Shown one piece after another: positions 23,374 through 31,786 of a DNA stretch of 64,000 nt. The notes under the pieces were generated by a model. The model saw only the letters and a program-made list of their open reading frames with translations, had not been told where the DNA came from and did not search any database. The stretch's first letter is position 1. Every line of letters starts with the position of its first letter. Made by a program: the position numbers and the translations under genes. Origin of the DNA: Gammaproteobacteria bacterium (lineage in GTDB: Bacteria > Pseudomonadota > Gammaproteobacteria > Pseudomonadales > Azotimanducaceae); contig JAPUIA010000275.1 of the NCBI GenBank assembly GCA_027297435.1, positions 30,089 to 94,088 on the forward strand, written 5' to 3'.

Positions 23374-24032
23374 TGGGGTTGCCGCAACGTACTATAGGTT
23401 GCGGTCAACGTAACGAGTGCGACGGTAAGCAACACGCCGGCGGTGATGTGCGCGCTGGCGTAGTCGAGCGCCTCAACCTGATCGAACAGCAGTATCGAGA
23501 GCACACGCGTCTCTCCCGGAATGTTGCCGCCTATCATGAGCACGATCCCGAACTCGCCGACGGTGTGGGCAAACCCCAGCACCGCGGCAGCTACGAGCGC
23601 TCGACCATGCATGGGGATAACCAAACGCACGAATCGTTTGGTTGGCGACACGCCCATGAGGCTGGCGGCATCCAACAGAGCGGTGGGCGTGTTTCGAAAG
23701 CTAGTGGTTAGGGGCTGGCTGACGAAAGGCAACGAGTAGATGATCGAGGCGATGACGAGGCCGGCGAAGGTAAACGCGAGTGGTGCGCCTGTGACAAACC
23801 CCCAGACTTGGCCGAGCCAGCCTTCCTCAGCCATGGCCAACAGCAGATAGAATCCTAGAACCGTCGGTGGTAGTACCAAGGGCAAGGCGACCAACGCCTC
23901 CACGAACGAGCTGCTCCGGTGTCGAGTCCGAGCCAACCACCAGGATAGGGGTAGTGCGATGATCAACAAGAATATCGTCGTCGTACCGGCGAGCGCTCCG
24001 GTCAGCAACAAGCTCTGCAGCAGGTCGCTCAA
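23370..24032 (-). CDS. modB: Molybdate ABC transporter permease ModB
   Basis: A protein of about 220 residues with five to six membrane segments and the EAA loop 'LLDAASLMGVSPTKRFVRLV' that contacts ModC. ModB forms the membrane channel for molybdate. The TTG start at 24032 was chosen because it overlaps the modA stop as TTGA, matching the 4-base overlaps elsewhere in this operon, and gives the normal length of about 220; an open frame extends further upstream inside modA but has no homology. Confidence 0.92.
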   Translation of the reverse strand: MSDLLQSLLLTGALAGTTTIFLLIIALPLSWWLARTRHRSSSFVEALVALPLVLPPTVLGFYLLLAMAEEGWLGQVWGFVTGAPLAFTFAGLVIASIIYSLPFVSQPLTTSFRNTPTALLDAASLMGVSPTKRFVRLVIPMHGRALVAAAVLGFAHTVGEFGIVLMIGGNIPGETRVLSILLFDQVEALDYASAHITAGVLLTVALVTLTATYSTLRQPQ

Positions 24033-24760
24033 CGGCGCGGATATCCGAGCGTGGCCAACAACGCTTGTGTGTCCGAATCGGTGAGGAACTGTAGAAATGC
24101 GCGTGCCGCATCTGGCTTCGTGCTTGCGGCCAGGACCACCGCCTGCTGATCGATCGGATCGTGGTAGGAAGGCGGGCACACCCAATAGTTTGCTGCGGGC
24201 GTGCGGGCGGCCAGCAACTGACTGAGTGCGACAAAGCCTGCGGGTACCGCGGATGTCGTCACGAAATGATTCACCTGGCTGACGTTGTGGCCGAACACGA
24301 GGTGAGCCTCGACGGTTTCCCATAAGCCCAATTGGCGCAGGCACTGTGCCGCTGCATGGCCATAGGGCGCGACTGGCGGATTGGCGATCGCCAGGCGTTT
24401 GCCCGCGATCTGCGACGGTGTAGCCGCCCGCCCCGGCGTCCAGAGCGCGACACGTCCTTCGGCATAGGTGATCGAAGGTGCCTCGGCGAAACCGTCGTCC
24501 ACGAGTGCGCGTGGTCGCACTGCGTCCGCGGACAGGAATACGTCGAACGGCGCGCCTTGTCGAATCTGCGCGGTGAGCAACCCGGACGCCCCGAATGTCG
24601 GTGCGATTCCGATGCGTGACTGAGTCTCGAAATGCTCTCGTAAAATCAGCAATGGCGCGCGAAAATTGGTTGCCACCGCAACGTTGAGCGTGACTGCTTC
24701 ATCGCTCGTGGCGAGGGTGTGACCAGAGTAGACGAGTAGTAATATCGTGAGGAACTTCAT
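24029..24760 (-). CDS. modA: Molybdate ABC transporter substrate-binding protein ModA
   Basis: A 243-residue periplasmic binding protein with a signal peptide (about 1-17). It shows 'LNVAVATNFRAPLLILREHF', 'TFGASGLLTAQIRQGAPFDV' (the GaSG oxyanion-binding loop), 'VFLSADAVRPRALVDDG' and 'YPRR' at the end. It delivers molybdate (or tungstate) to ModBC. It is the first gene of modABC-srkA; no ModE site could be picked out in the 45-bp gap to comF. Confidence 0.9.
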   Translation of the reverse strand: MKFLTILLLVYSGHTLATSDEAVTLNVAVATNFRAPLLILREHFETQSRIGIAPTFGASGLLTAQIRQGAPFDVFLSADAVRPRALVDDGFAEAPSITYAEGRVALWTPGRAATPSQIAGKRLAIANPPVAPYGHAAAQCLRQLGLWETVEAHLVFGHNVSQVNHFVTTSAVPAGFVALSQLLAARTPAANYWVCPPSYHDPIDQQAVVLAASTKPDAARAFLQFLTDSDTQALLATLGYPRR

Positions 24761-24805
24761 CGACGCCTTGCGATGCCAGACCCGGCGCAGTCTATCAGGT
24801 TGCGA

Positions 24806-25528
24806 CTACCGTCGAGACTCGGGCACTCGCGTATCCACGCGGGCACGCGCGTCCACGCGGGCGGCCACCCATACATCGACTCGCGATGCCCCCGCACCCA
24901 GGAGAATCCGCGCTAACTCGCTTACCGTCGCACCCGTGGTCATCACGTCATCGATGAGAGCCACGTGCCCGTGCCATTCGCGGGTCACGCGAAACGCACC
25001 ACGCACGCTCTGATCCCGTGCCTTGCGCGTCTGTCCGCGCTGCGGTCTTTGTCTGCCGACGCGGCGCACACCGGTACGGCAGAGCGGAATCTCGAGCGCC
25101 TTCGCAATCGGTTGAGCGATCAACAGCGCTTGGTTGTGACCGCGGCGCCAAAGGCGCCGCAGCGTCAAAGGTACCGGAACGAGAACGTCCGGTAACACAT
25201 CGCCCGCTTGCCGAACCGACGTTGTCAGTAGACGGCCGAGCAGTTGCGCTTCTCGGCAACCGTTGCCGAACTTGATGGCGTGGACCCAATCTCGAATCAT
25301 ATCTTGGAATAGTAGTGGCGCGATGGTTCTGGTAAACGCCGGTGGCTTGGTTTGGCAACGTTGGCAAAGGTCGATGGCGGGTTGCGGCAGCGGCAGACCG
25401 CAACGCTGGCAAGGCCACCGGTTGTACGGCAGTGCCGCGAGGCAGTGCCGGCAGACATCGATGTCGCCGTCGAACGTTTGGTTGCACAGTTTGCAGATCC
25501 GTGGAAACCACCAGTCGAGAAAGCCCAT
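24806..25528 (-). CDS. comF: ComF family amidophosphoribosyltransferase-like protein
   Basis: A 240-residue ComF: an N-terminal zinc ribbon with four CxxC pairs (CKLC, CRHC, CQRC, CQRC) between residues 13 and 60, then a phosphoribosyltransferase-type domain with 'VLVPVPLTLRRLWRRGHNQA' and the PRPP loop 'VALIDDVMTTGAT'. ComF is needed for DNA uptake in competent bacteria; the enzymatic role is unclear. The C terminus has a small repeat (ARVDARARVDTRV). The ATG at 25528 was chosen since the zinc ribbon follows at once. It is divergent from the acyl-CoA dehydrogenase genes. Confidence 0.88.
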   Translation of the reverse strand: MGFLDWWFPRICKLCNQTFDGDIDVCRHCLAALPYNRWPCQRCGLPLPQPAIDLCQRCQTKPPAFTRTIAPLLFQDMIRDWVHAIKFGNGCREAQLLGRLLTTSVRQAGDVLPDVLVPVPLTLRRLWRRGHNQALLIAQPIAKALEIPLCRTGVRRVGRQRPQRGQTRKARDQSVRGAFRVTREWHGHVALIDDVMTTGATVSELARILLGAGASRVDVWVAARVDARARVDTRVPESRR

Positions 25529-25646
25529 GCAATGGTTGTAACCCTCTTTTTCTCTGGGCGGCAGCATCGGCTGGCGTTTTTGACAGTGAGCATGGGGCCC
25601 AGTATCGTGCCCGCCCGCGGCCAGTCGCCTGAAACGACGATCAAAC

Positions 25647-27419
25647 ATGGCTTTCGAACAAGATAGACGCTTTCTCGTACACGATGTGCTCGACTACTCG
25701 GGTCACTATGCCTCGCTTGATTTTCCGGATGCCCCGGGTCGCGAGCTGATCGATGCCATTCTCGATGAAGTGGGACGCTTCGCTCTTAAGGAGCTAAAAC
25801 CCCTCAACCGCATCGGTGACGAACATGGCTGTACGTTAGCCGATGGGGTGGTCACCACGCCTCCGGGTTTCAAAGAGGCATATCAGAAATTCGTCGAAGG
25901 TGGCTGGGCGAGCTTGACCGGCACGGTCGAATACGGCGGCCAGGGCTTGCCGGACAGCATGAGCCTGTTCCTGGAAGAGCTGCTGTGTTGTGCCAACCTG
26001 GCGTGGGCAATGTATCCAGGCTTGTCGCGGGGCGTGCTGGAGGCGCTGGAATCCCACGGATCGGCAGACCAAAAGCGCGATTTTCTGACCAAGCTCATCA
26101 GTGGCGAGTGGACCGGCACCATGTGTTTGACCGAGTCCCACGCAGGGTCCGACGTTGGACTCGCTCGCACCCGGGCGGAAGCCGACGCTGATGGAACCTA
26201 TCGCATTACCGGCAGCAAAATCTTCATTTCCGCCGGCGAGCACGATTTGGCCGAGAACATCGTGCATCTGGTCCTGGCGCGTGTTGACGGTGCGCCGGAC
26301 GGCACCAAGGGTATTTCCATGTTCGTCGTACCCAAGTTCAACCTCGACGGTACGCGCAACCAGGTGGTGTGTGGGGCGATCGAAGAGAAGATGGGCATTC
26401 ACGGTAACGCAACCTGCGTACTGCACTTCGAAGCAGCCAAAGGTTATCTGGTCGGCGAGGAAAACGACGGCATGCGTTATATGTTCACGATGATGAATGC
26501 GGCGCGCATCGTGGTCGGTTTGCAAGGCATCTGCCTCGCTCAGGCCGCCTATGAAAGGGCGGCCGAGTACGCCACACAACGCTTGCAGATGCGTAGCTTG
26601 AGTGGCCCGAAAGCACCGGATCAGCCTGCCGACCCGATCATCGTCCATCCGGACGTACGGCGCATGTTGCTGACTCAGAAAGCGCTGATAGAGGGTGGAC
26701 GCGCCCTGGTTTATTTCGCGGGCCAGCTGATCGATCTGGTGGAGCTCGGCAAAGACGAGGAAATCCGCGACGAGGCATCTGAACTGCTCGACTTTCTTAC
26801 GCCCATCGTGAAGGGCTTTCTCACCGAGGTGAGTTTCGAATCGATCAACCATGGCGTGCAGGTGTTCGGGGGCCACGGGTTTATTCGTGAAACCGGCGTC
26901 GAACAGTTTCTGCGCGACGCACGCATCACCTTACTCTATGAAGGCACCACCGGTATCCAGGCGCTCGACTTGTTGGGCCGCAAGGTCTTGATGAACCAGG
27001 GCAAAGGGCTCATCCGCATGATTACGCGGATGGACGAGATCGCGGCCGCCTGCCAATCGGCCTTGCCCGATATCGCCGACGCCCTCACGCAACTTGGCAA
27101 GCAGTGGGGAGAGGTGTCCTTCGCGATCGGTGTGGCGGCCCAAGATGATCCGGAGGAGATTGGGGCAGCGTCTGTCGACTACCTGTTCTACAGCGGCTAT
27201 GCGGTTCTCGCCTACCTATGGGCACGAATGGCGCTGACCGCGAGCGAGAGGGCCGACGATGCGTACGGACGAGGCAAGATCGCGACGGCGCGTTTCTACT
27301 TCCAGCGCTTGTTGCCGCGCACCCTCGCCCACAAGGCGGCCATCGAAGCGGGCGGGGCTAGCCTTATGCAGATTAGCGATGAAGCGCTAACATCGGGGTT
27401 GTCGACGCCTGTTCGTTAG
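25647..27419 (+). CDS. Acyl-CoA dehydrogenase, long ~590-residue (DmdC-like) type
   Basis: A 590-residue FAD enzyme oxidising an acyl-CoA at the alpha-beta bond. It shows 'MCLTESHAGSDVGLARTRAE' (FAD/substrate loop), 'YRITGSKIFISAGEHDLAEN', 'VFGGHGFIRETGVEQFLRDA' and the catalytic Glu region 'LLYEGTTGIQALDLLGRK'. A C-terminal extra domain of about 120 residues places it with the long dehydrogenases that include 3-methylmercaptopropionyl-CoA dehydrogenase (DmdC); the true substrate could be another fatty acyl-CoA. It is followed after 12 bases by a paralogue, with AGGAGG as the latter's ribosome site. Confidence 0.88.
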   Translation: MAFEQDRRFLVHDVLDYSGHYASLDFPDAPGRELIDAILDEVGRFALKELKPLNRIGDEHGCTLADGVVTTPPGFKEAYQKFVEGGWASLTGTVEYGGQGLPDSMSLFLEELLCCANLAWAMYPGLSRGVLEALESHGSADQKRDFLTKLISGEWTGTMCLTESHAGSDVGLARTRAEADADGTYRITGSKIFISAGEHDLAENIVHLVLARVDGAPDGTKGISMFVVPKFNLDGTRNQVVCGAIEEKMGIHGNATCVLHFEAAKGYLVGEENDGMRYMFTMMNAARIVVGLQGICLAQAAYERAAEYATQRLQMRSLSGPKAPDQPADPIIVHPDVRRMLLTQKALIEGGRALVYFAGQLIDLVELGKDEEIRDEASELLDFLTPIVKGFLTEVSFESINHGVQVFGGHGFIRETGVEQFLRDARITLLYEGTTGIQALDLLGRKVLMNQGKGLIRMITRMDEIAAACQSALPDIADALTQLGKQWGEVSFAIGVAAQDDPEEIGAASVDYLFYSGYAVLAYLWARMALTASERADDAYGRGKIATARFYFQRLLPRTLAHKAAIEAGGASLMQISDEALTSGLSTPVR

Positions 27420-27431
27420 GAGGACGGATCA

Positions 27432-29168
27432 ATGTTGGAGTACCAGGCGCCCGAAAGGGACTTGGAGTTCTTGCTTTTCGACCTGTTCGAAGTGCAAAAA
27501 GCATGGCAGGACATTCCGGCATTCGCCGATTTCACTGACGATTTGATCCGGGCCGTGATCAGCGAGGGTGGCAAGCTTGCTCGAGAGGTCATGACACCGA
27601 TAAGCCAGCAGGCAGATGCGGAAGGCAGTCGCTGGGAAGACGGTGTGGTCACTGCGCCCAGTGGTTTCCGGGAAGCTTACGATCAGCTCGCCGGCGGCGG
27701 CTGGTTGGGACTATCCGGCAATCCGGAGTACGGAGGCCAAGGCATGCCTAAATTGTTGGGGTGCTTGTTGGAAGAGATGTTCTGGGGATCGAACACCAAT
27801 CTGTATCTCTACGCCACGCTGACGGTGGGCGCGTCGATCTGTATCGACGCCCACGGTACCGAAGAGCAGAAGTCCCTCTATCTACCGATGTTGTACAGCG
27901 GCCAGTGGTCGGGCGCGATGGATCTGACCGAGCCGCAGGCGGGCACCGACCTCGGCATCATCCGGACGAAAGCCGAGCAGGCCGCGGACGGTACCTACCG
28001 GATCAGCGGTACCAAGATTTTCATTACCGCTGGCGAACACGATCTTACCGAGAACATCGTGCATTTGGTGCTCGCCAAACTGCCCGGTGCGCCGGACGGC
28101 ACGCGTGGCATTAGCCTATTTATCGTGCCCAAGTACCTTCCGAACGCAGATGGTTCACCGGGAGAGCGTAACGGCGTGGCCAGCGGATCCATCGAGGAGA
28201 AGATGGGTGTCAAAGGCAGCGCGACCAACGTCATGAATTATGACGGCGCCGTCGGTTATCTCGTGGGCGAGGAGAACTCAGGTCTTGCCTGCATGTTCAC
28301 GATGATGAACTACGAAAGGCTCTCGGTGGGTCTGCAAGGCTTAGGCGCGGGAGAACTGGCGTATCAGCAAGCGGTTCGCTACGCCCGCGACCGGCTGCAA
28401 GGCCGCGCTCCGGGTGGTCCCCAGAATCCGGACGGCACGGCCGATTCGCTGCTGGTGCATCCCGACGTGCGGCGGATGCTGCTGACCATCAGGGCCTACA
28501 CGGAAGCGGGTCGGGCTTTTGCGATGCTGGTCGGTCTGACGCTCGACAGGGGTAAATATGCAGACGATCGCGACAGCCAGGCGCTCTCTGAGCTGCTCAC
28601 CCCAATCGCGAAAGCCTACTTGAGCGACAAGGGCTTCGAGAGCGCGGTGCTTGCGCAACAGGTGTTCGGTGGCCACGGGTACATCAAAGAGACGGGCGTG
28701 GAACAGATCGTCAGAGATACGCGCATCGCACAGATATACGAAGGTACCAATGGTGTCCAGGCTTTGGACTTGGTCGGTCGTAAGGTACTCCGTGATGGTG
28801 GCCGGGTGCTGAAACGATTTGTCGAATACATGTCGGGCGAGACCGTCCCGGACCGCTACCGCGATGCTCTGTCGGCAGAGTTCGATCGCCTGGGGAAGGT
28901 AACCGAATCGGTGCTCGCAAGATCCGGTGACGACGTAGACCTGCCGGGGGCCGTTTCGACCGATTACCTCGAGCTGGCCGGTCTGACGATCTATGCGTGG
29001 CTATGGGCTCGCATGGTGGAGGTTGCGGGCGACGACGCGTTTGGCCAAGCCAAGCAGCAGACCGCTGACTTTTTCTTTGCGCGTCTGCTACCTAAGACGC
29101 TTGCGTTGGAGCAGAGCATTTACGCGGACTCGTCCGCCGTGATGGCGATGAACGACACAACTTTCTAA
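27432..29168 (+). CDS. Acyl-CoA dehydrogenase, long ~580-residue type (paralogue of the gene before)
   Basis: A 578-residue dehydrogenase with the same layout as its upstream neighbour: 'MDLTEPQAGTDLGIIRTKAE', 'YRISGTKIFITAGEHDLTEN', 'VFGGHGYIKETGVEQIVRDT' and the catalytic 'IYEGTNGVQALDLVGRKVLR', plus the C-terminal extra domain. It differs in having 'TEPQAGTD' rather than 'TESHAGSD' near the active site, which suggests a different acyl chain. The strong AGGAGGA ribosome site at 27418-27424 and the 12-bp gap point to one transcript for both. Confidence 0.88.
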   Translation: MLEYQAPERDLEFLLFDLFEVQKAWQDIPAFADFTDDLIRAVISEGGKLAREVMTPISQQADAEGSRWEDGVVTAPSGFREAYDQLAGGGWLGLSGNPEYGGQGMPKLLGCLLEEMFWGSNTNLYLYATLTVGASICIDAHGTEEQKSLYLPMLYSGQWSGAMDLTEPQAGTDLGIIRTKAEQAADGTYRISGTKIFITAGEHDLTENIVHLVLAKLPGAPDGTRGISLFIVPKYLPNADGSPGERNGVASGSIEEKMGVKGSATNVMNYDGAVGYLVGEENSGLACMFTMMNYERLSVGLQGLGAGELAYQQAVRYARDRLQGRAPGGPQNPDGTADSLLVHPDVRRMLLTIRAYTEAGRAFAMLVGLTLDRGKYADDRDSQALSELLTPIAKAYLSDKGFESAVLAQQVFGGHGYIKETGVEQIVRDTRIAQIYEGTNGVQALDLVGRKVLRDGGRVLKRFVEYMSGETVPDRYRDALSAEFDRLGKVTESVLARSGDDVDLPGAVSTDYLELAGLTIYAWLWARMVEVAGDDAFGQAKQQTADFFFARLLPKTLALEQSIYADSSAVMAMNDTTF

Positions 29169-29197
29169 TATCTAATACGGCCCGGCCGCTTAACGCT

Positions 29198-29482
29198 TCA
29201 AACCAGCTTGCCTTCTAGATCGTGCGATCTGCGCCATCCGGCAAGATCACGCGAATTGACGAAATGCACGACAAGGTCCGCCGCTCGAATTGAGTCGACG
29301 AGCATTATGCTGACGTCGGCGATCGCCACGACATCGACCTCATACCACACCTCCTCTTGCCCGCGCGCCATGTTTCTCGATTGCGCCTTGAACACGAAAA
29401 GATCGGCGTTCGCTCGAGTATCGGTAACGTGAACCATCACGTCCGCCCGTTCGCGAACCGCGGTTACGCTAATGAGCGCCAC
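29198..29482 (-). CDS. DUF6150-like small protein with repeated 'ADxxV' units
   Basis: A 94-residue protein built of about five units of roughly 17-20 residues with the pattern ADLxVxxxxSRxxA: 'RADVMVHVTDTRANADLFVF', 'KAQSRNMARGQEEVWYEVDV', 'ADVSIMLVDSIRAADLVVHF', 'VNSRDLAGWRRSHDL'. This fits the DUF6150 family of unknown function. The GTG start at 29482 overlaps the TAG stop of the lipoprotein gene (TAGTG), so translation is probably coupled. Strand-rich repeats suggest a small beta-structure. Confidence 0.6.
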   Translation of the reverse strand: MALISVTAVRERADVMVHVTDTRANADLFVFKAQSRNMARGQEEVWYEVDVVAIADVSIMLVDSIRAADLVVHFVNSRDLAGWRRSHDLEGKLV

Positions 29483-30111
29483 TAGCTCTGGGCGTCGTCG
29501 TCGTCCGGGTCGGGACAAGGATGGTCCTCAACGCGCGGATCACATACGCTGATGCCGCGCATGTAGAGCGACCAGGCTGCCATCTCTTCGTCCGGGATGG
29601 GCGGCGCGGTGTGCTCCGGGTCGAGTTGGACGATCTGACGTGTGCGCGTGATCACGTAGAAATAATCACTGCCTTGTATGGCCTTGATGAGCGTCACTTC
29701 TCCTTGGTCAGTCTCCAAGTTGCGGTCACACACGAACAACCTGACCGACGTCGGGTAGTTGTTCTCCAGCCCGGAAAACGTGTTGTAGTGGTTGAATCCC
29801 TCGCAGCTGTCGCTCGCGCCATCGCCCATCGTGGTGAGAAACTCGATGGGGTCAGGTAGGGGATCGCCGGTAAGGGATTCGAAGCTGAGCGTCTCACGAC
29901 CCTCGGCGTCGCGTGGGTCGGCAGGCACGAATTCGGTCATGCGCAAGCCGGCGGTATCGGTTTGCGACGTACGCAACCAGCCTTCGGGAGGAGCTGCGAC
30001 AAGGTGTTCGCCGGTTGGAGGTGGAGCCGATTGTTTAGGCGCGGACGGCGCTTCTGTGTCCGCACAACACGAGAGCGCTAGAATCAGCGCTGTCAGGGAG
30101 ACTTTGTTCAT
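29482..30111 (-). CDS. Hypothetical lipoprotein
   Basis: A protein of about 209 residues with a lipoprotein signal ('MNKVSLTALILALSCCADTE'; LALSC is an acceptable lipobox). The mature part has a Pro-rich linker, then 'PEGWLRTSQTDTAGLRMTEF', 'DSCEGFNHYNTFSGLENNYP', 'YFYVITRTRQIVQL' and a Cys-containing acidic tail ending in 'DPDDDDAQS'. Family not recognised. The ATG at 30111 overlaps the SDR stop by 4 bases (ATGA), which decides the start over an upstream in-frame ATG at 30126. Confidence 0.65.
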   Translation of the reverse strand: MNKVSLTALILALSCCADTEAPSAPKQSAPPPTGEHLVAAPPEGWLRTSQTDTAGLRMTEFVPADPRDAEGRETLSFESLTGDPLPDPIEFLTTMGDGASDSCEGFNHYNTFSGLENNYPTSVRLFVCDRNLETDQGEVTLIKAIQGSDYFYVITRTRQIVQLDPEHTAPPIPDEEMAAWSLYMRGISVCDPRVEDHPCPDPDDDDAQS

Positions 30112-30863
30112 CTTGGGTATACCCATGGGTGCGAACTCGAGAGGCCGCCGTTGACGTAGGATGCTCGATCACTCAGCAAAAAGCAGGCAGCCTGGGCGAT
30201 CTCGATGGGTTGACCCGGTCGGCGCGTCGGATTGATTTGACCGATGCGATGTTCCGTGCCGCGCTCGCGCGCCCGGTCGAAGGTGGGTCGGGTCATGCCT
30301 GTCTCTATCAAACCGGGGCAGATGGCGTTGATGCGGATGCCGGTATCGTACAGTTGGTAAGCGACGGTTTGCACGATGCTAATCACACCAGCCTTGCTGG
30401 CGCTGTAGTCTACGCCGCCGGCATTAGCGCGCAATCCGGCCACCGATGCGGTACACACGATCGCCCCGCTGCCCTGTTCGATCATGTGCGGCACGCTGTG
30501 TTTGATGGCGAGAAACACGCCCACCGTGTTGACGGCTAAAGTACGATGCCAATCCTCGACGGTCAGCTCCATCAAGGTCTTACGGCCACCGCTAACGCCT
30601 GCATTGGCGTAGACCCCATCGATGCCTCCGTAGGTTTCGACGCATCGCGCCACGAAGTCTTTGACTGCGTCCTCAATGCTTGCGTCGGCTTGAACGGCAA
30701 CCGCAGAACCACCGCTTGCCGTGATGCTGCGTGCGGTCTCATGTACGCCATCGGCAATATCCACGGCGACGACGCGGGCACCCTCCTGTGCGGCTAGCTG
30801 GCAGGTCGCCCGACCGATGCCGCTGCCGGCACCGGTGATGACGATGTTTTTCCCTTCTAGCAT
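30108..30863 (-). CDS. Short-chain dehydrogenase/reductase with shortened C terminus
   Basis: A 251-residue classical SDR: 'IVITGAGSGIGRATCQLAAQ' (7-26), Asp of 'VVAVDIAD' suggesting NAD, 'GVYANAGVSGG' (NAG), Ser in 'IVCTASVAGL', catalytic 'VDYSASKAGVISI', and 'NAICPGLIETGM'. The usual end of the fold ('..VNGxxxxVDGGLSSSHP') is compressed here to 'ASYVNGGLSSSHPWVYPR', as if about seven residues had been lost between NG and GG. It may still be active. The substrate is unknown. The start at 30863 is the first ATG before the Rossmann motif. Confidence 0.83.
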   Translation of the reverse strand: MLEGKNIVITGAGSGIGRATCQLAAQEGARVVAVDIADGVHETARSITASGGSAVAVQADASIEDAVKDFVARCVETYGGIDGVYANAGVSGGRKTLMELTVEDWHRTLAVNTVGVFLAIKHSVPHMIEQGSGAIVCTASVAGLRANAGGVDYSASKAGVISIVQTVAYQLYDTGIRINAICPGLIETGMTRPTFDRARERGTEHRIGQINPTRRPGQPIEIAQAACFLLSDRASYVNGGLSSSHPWVYPR

Positions 30864-30889
30864 GCCCAGGTCGGCTCTCCTTCTATCGG

Positions 30890-31786
30890 TCAGTAGACGG
30901 TTTCGACGACATCGCGCACGAACGATGCGGCCCCTCCGGGCGTGAAACCGGTGCAGTAAGTGACCCGCGTTCCCGGGTACCCAGCATCGCATTCCAGCGT
31001 CGGTCGCTTGGTATCGTCATCACGGATACGCCAACCCCGCTGTTCGTGCACGAAATATTCCGGATGTCGCAACCAGGCGATGGTTGCCGAATCCCAAGGG
31101 TGGAAACCCGCATCGGTTGGGAACGTTTCGGTCCAGTATCGGCACCAAGCCAGCGAATTCTCAAAGAAGTAATCGGACACGTGCGTTTTTTTGGCCTTGA
31201 TGGTCGCGAGATCGTGCTCGGTAACGCACACCTGGCGTGTGAGCTCGAATCCGGCCAATACGATGGGCACCCCGCTTGCCATTACCAGTCGCGTCGCGCG
31301 GACGTCGTTTTCGAAGTTGAAATCGCGCACCGGGCCTTCGTCGCCGATGTAGAACCGGGCGTTGTCGCTGCGTCCGGCAACGATGACCAGCTGCTCGAGG
31401 TTGACCAGAACTTCGGGGGCGTGGTGCACGAGCAGACCGATGTTGGTTAGCGGCCCGATGGCTGCGATGGTGGTTTTGCTACGGCCAAGAATATCGGCCA
31501 GATAGCGGGCCGCGTCGTTAGCAGGCGGTAGCGCTCCGGATTGCGGCAGGGGTTCGACCGCGCCTGGTGTTACCGGGGTGTTCGACTGCTTGAGGGCGAC
31601 GATCTCGTTGGCGACTCGATAAACTTCGCCGTGAGGCGCGTTGCCGTAAATCGTGGTGACGCCCAACAAGTCGAGGTCGCTTGCGTTGATGGCTTCGACG
31701 ATCGCGAAACCGTCGTCTACGTCGCGGGGTCGGCCTTCATGATGGACACCGATCGCGACATCGCTATCGATGACAAGCGAAGTCAC
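30890..31786 (-). CDS. Inosine-uridine preferring nucleoside hydrolase family protein
   Basis: A 298-residue nucleoside N-ribohydrolase: it splits a nucleoside into base and free ribose with Ca2+. The N-terminal Asp cluster is split: 'IDSDVAIG' (Asp7, Asp9) and 'RDVDDGFAIV' (Asp24, Asp25) are separated by about eleven residues more than in the usual DTDPGxDD; such variants occur in the family. Other family features are 'GVTTIYGNA', 'TIAAIGPLTNIGLLVHHAPE' and 'FNFENDVRATRLV'. A second Asp/His site is near 'FHPWDSATIAWL'. It lies end to start (0-base gap) with the phosphotransferase gene, so they act together. Confidence 0.83.
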   Translation of the reverse strand: MTSLVIDSDVAIGVHHEGRPRDVDDGFAIVEAINASDLDLLGVTTIYGNAPHGEVYRVANEIVALKQSNTPVTPGAVEPLPQSGALPPANDAARYLADILGRSKTTIAAIGPLTNIGLLVHHAPEVLVNLEQLVIVAGRSDNARFYIGDEGPVRDFNFENDVRATRLVMASGVPIVLAGFELTRQVCVTEHDLATIKAKKTHVSDYFFENSLAWCRYWTETFPTDAGFHPWDSATIAWLRHPEYFVHEQRGWRIRDDDTKRPTLECDAGYPGTRVTYCTGFTPGGAASFVRDVVETVY

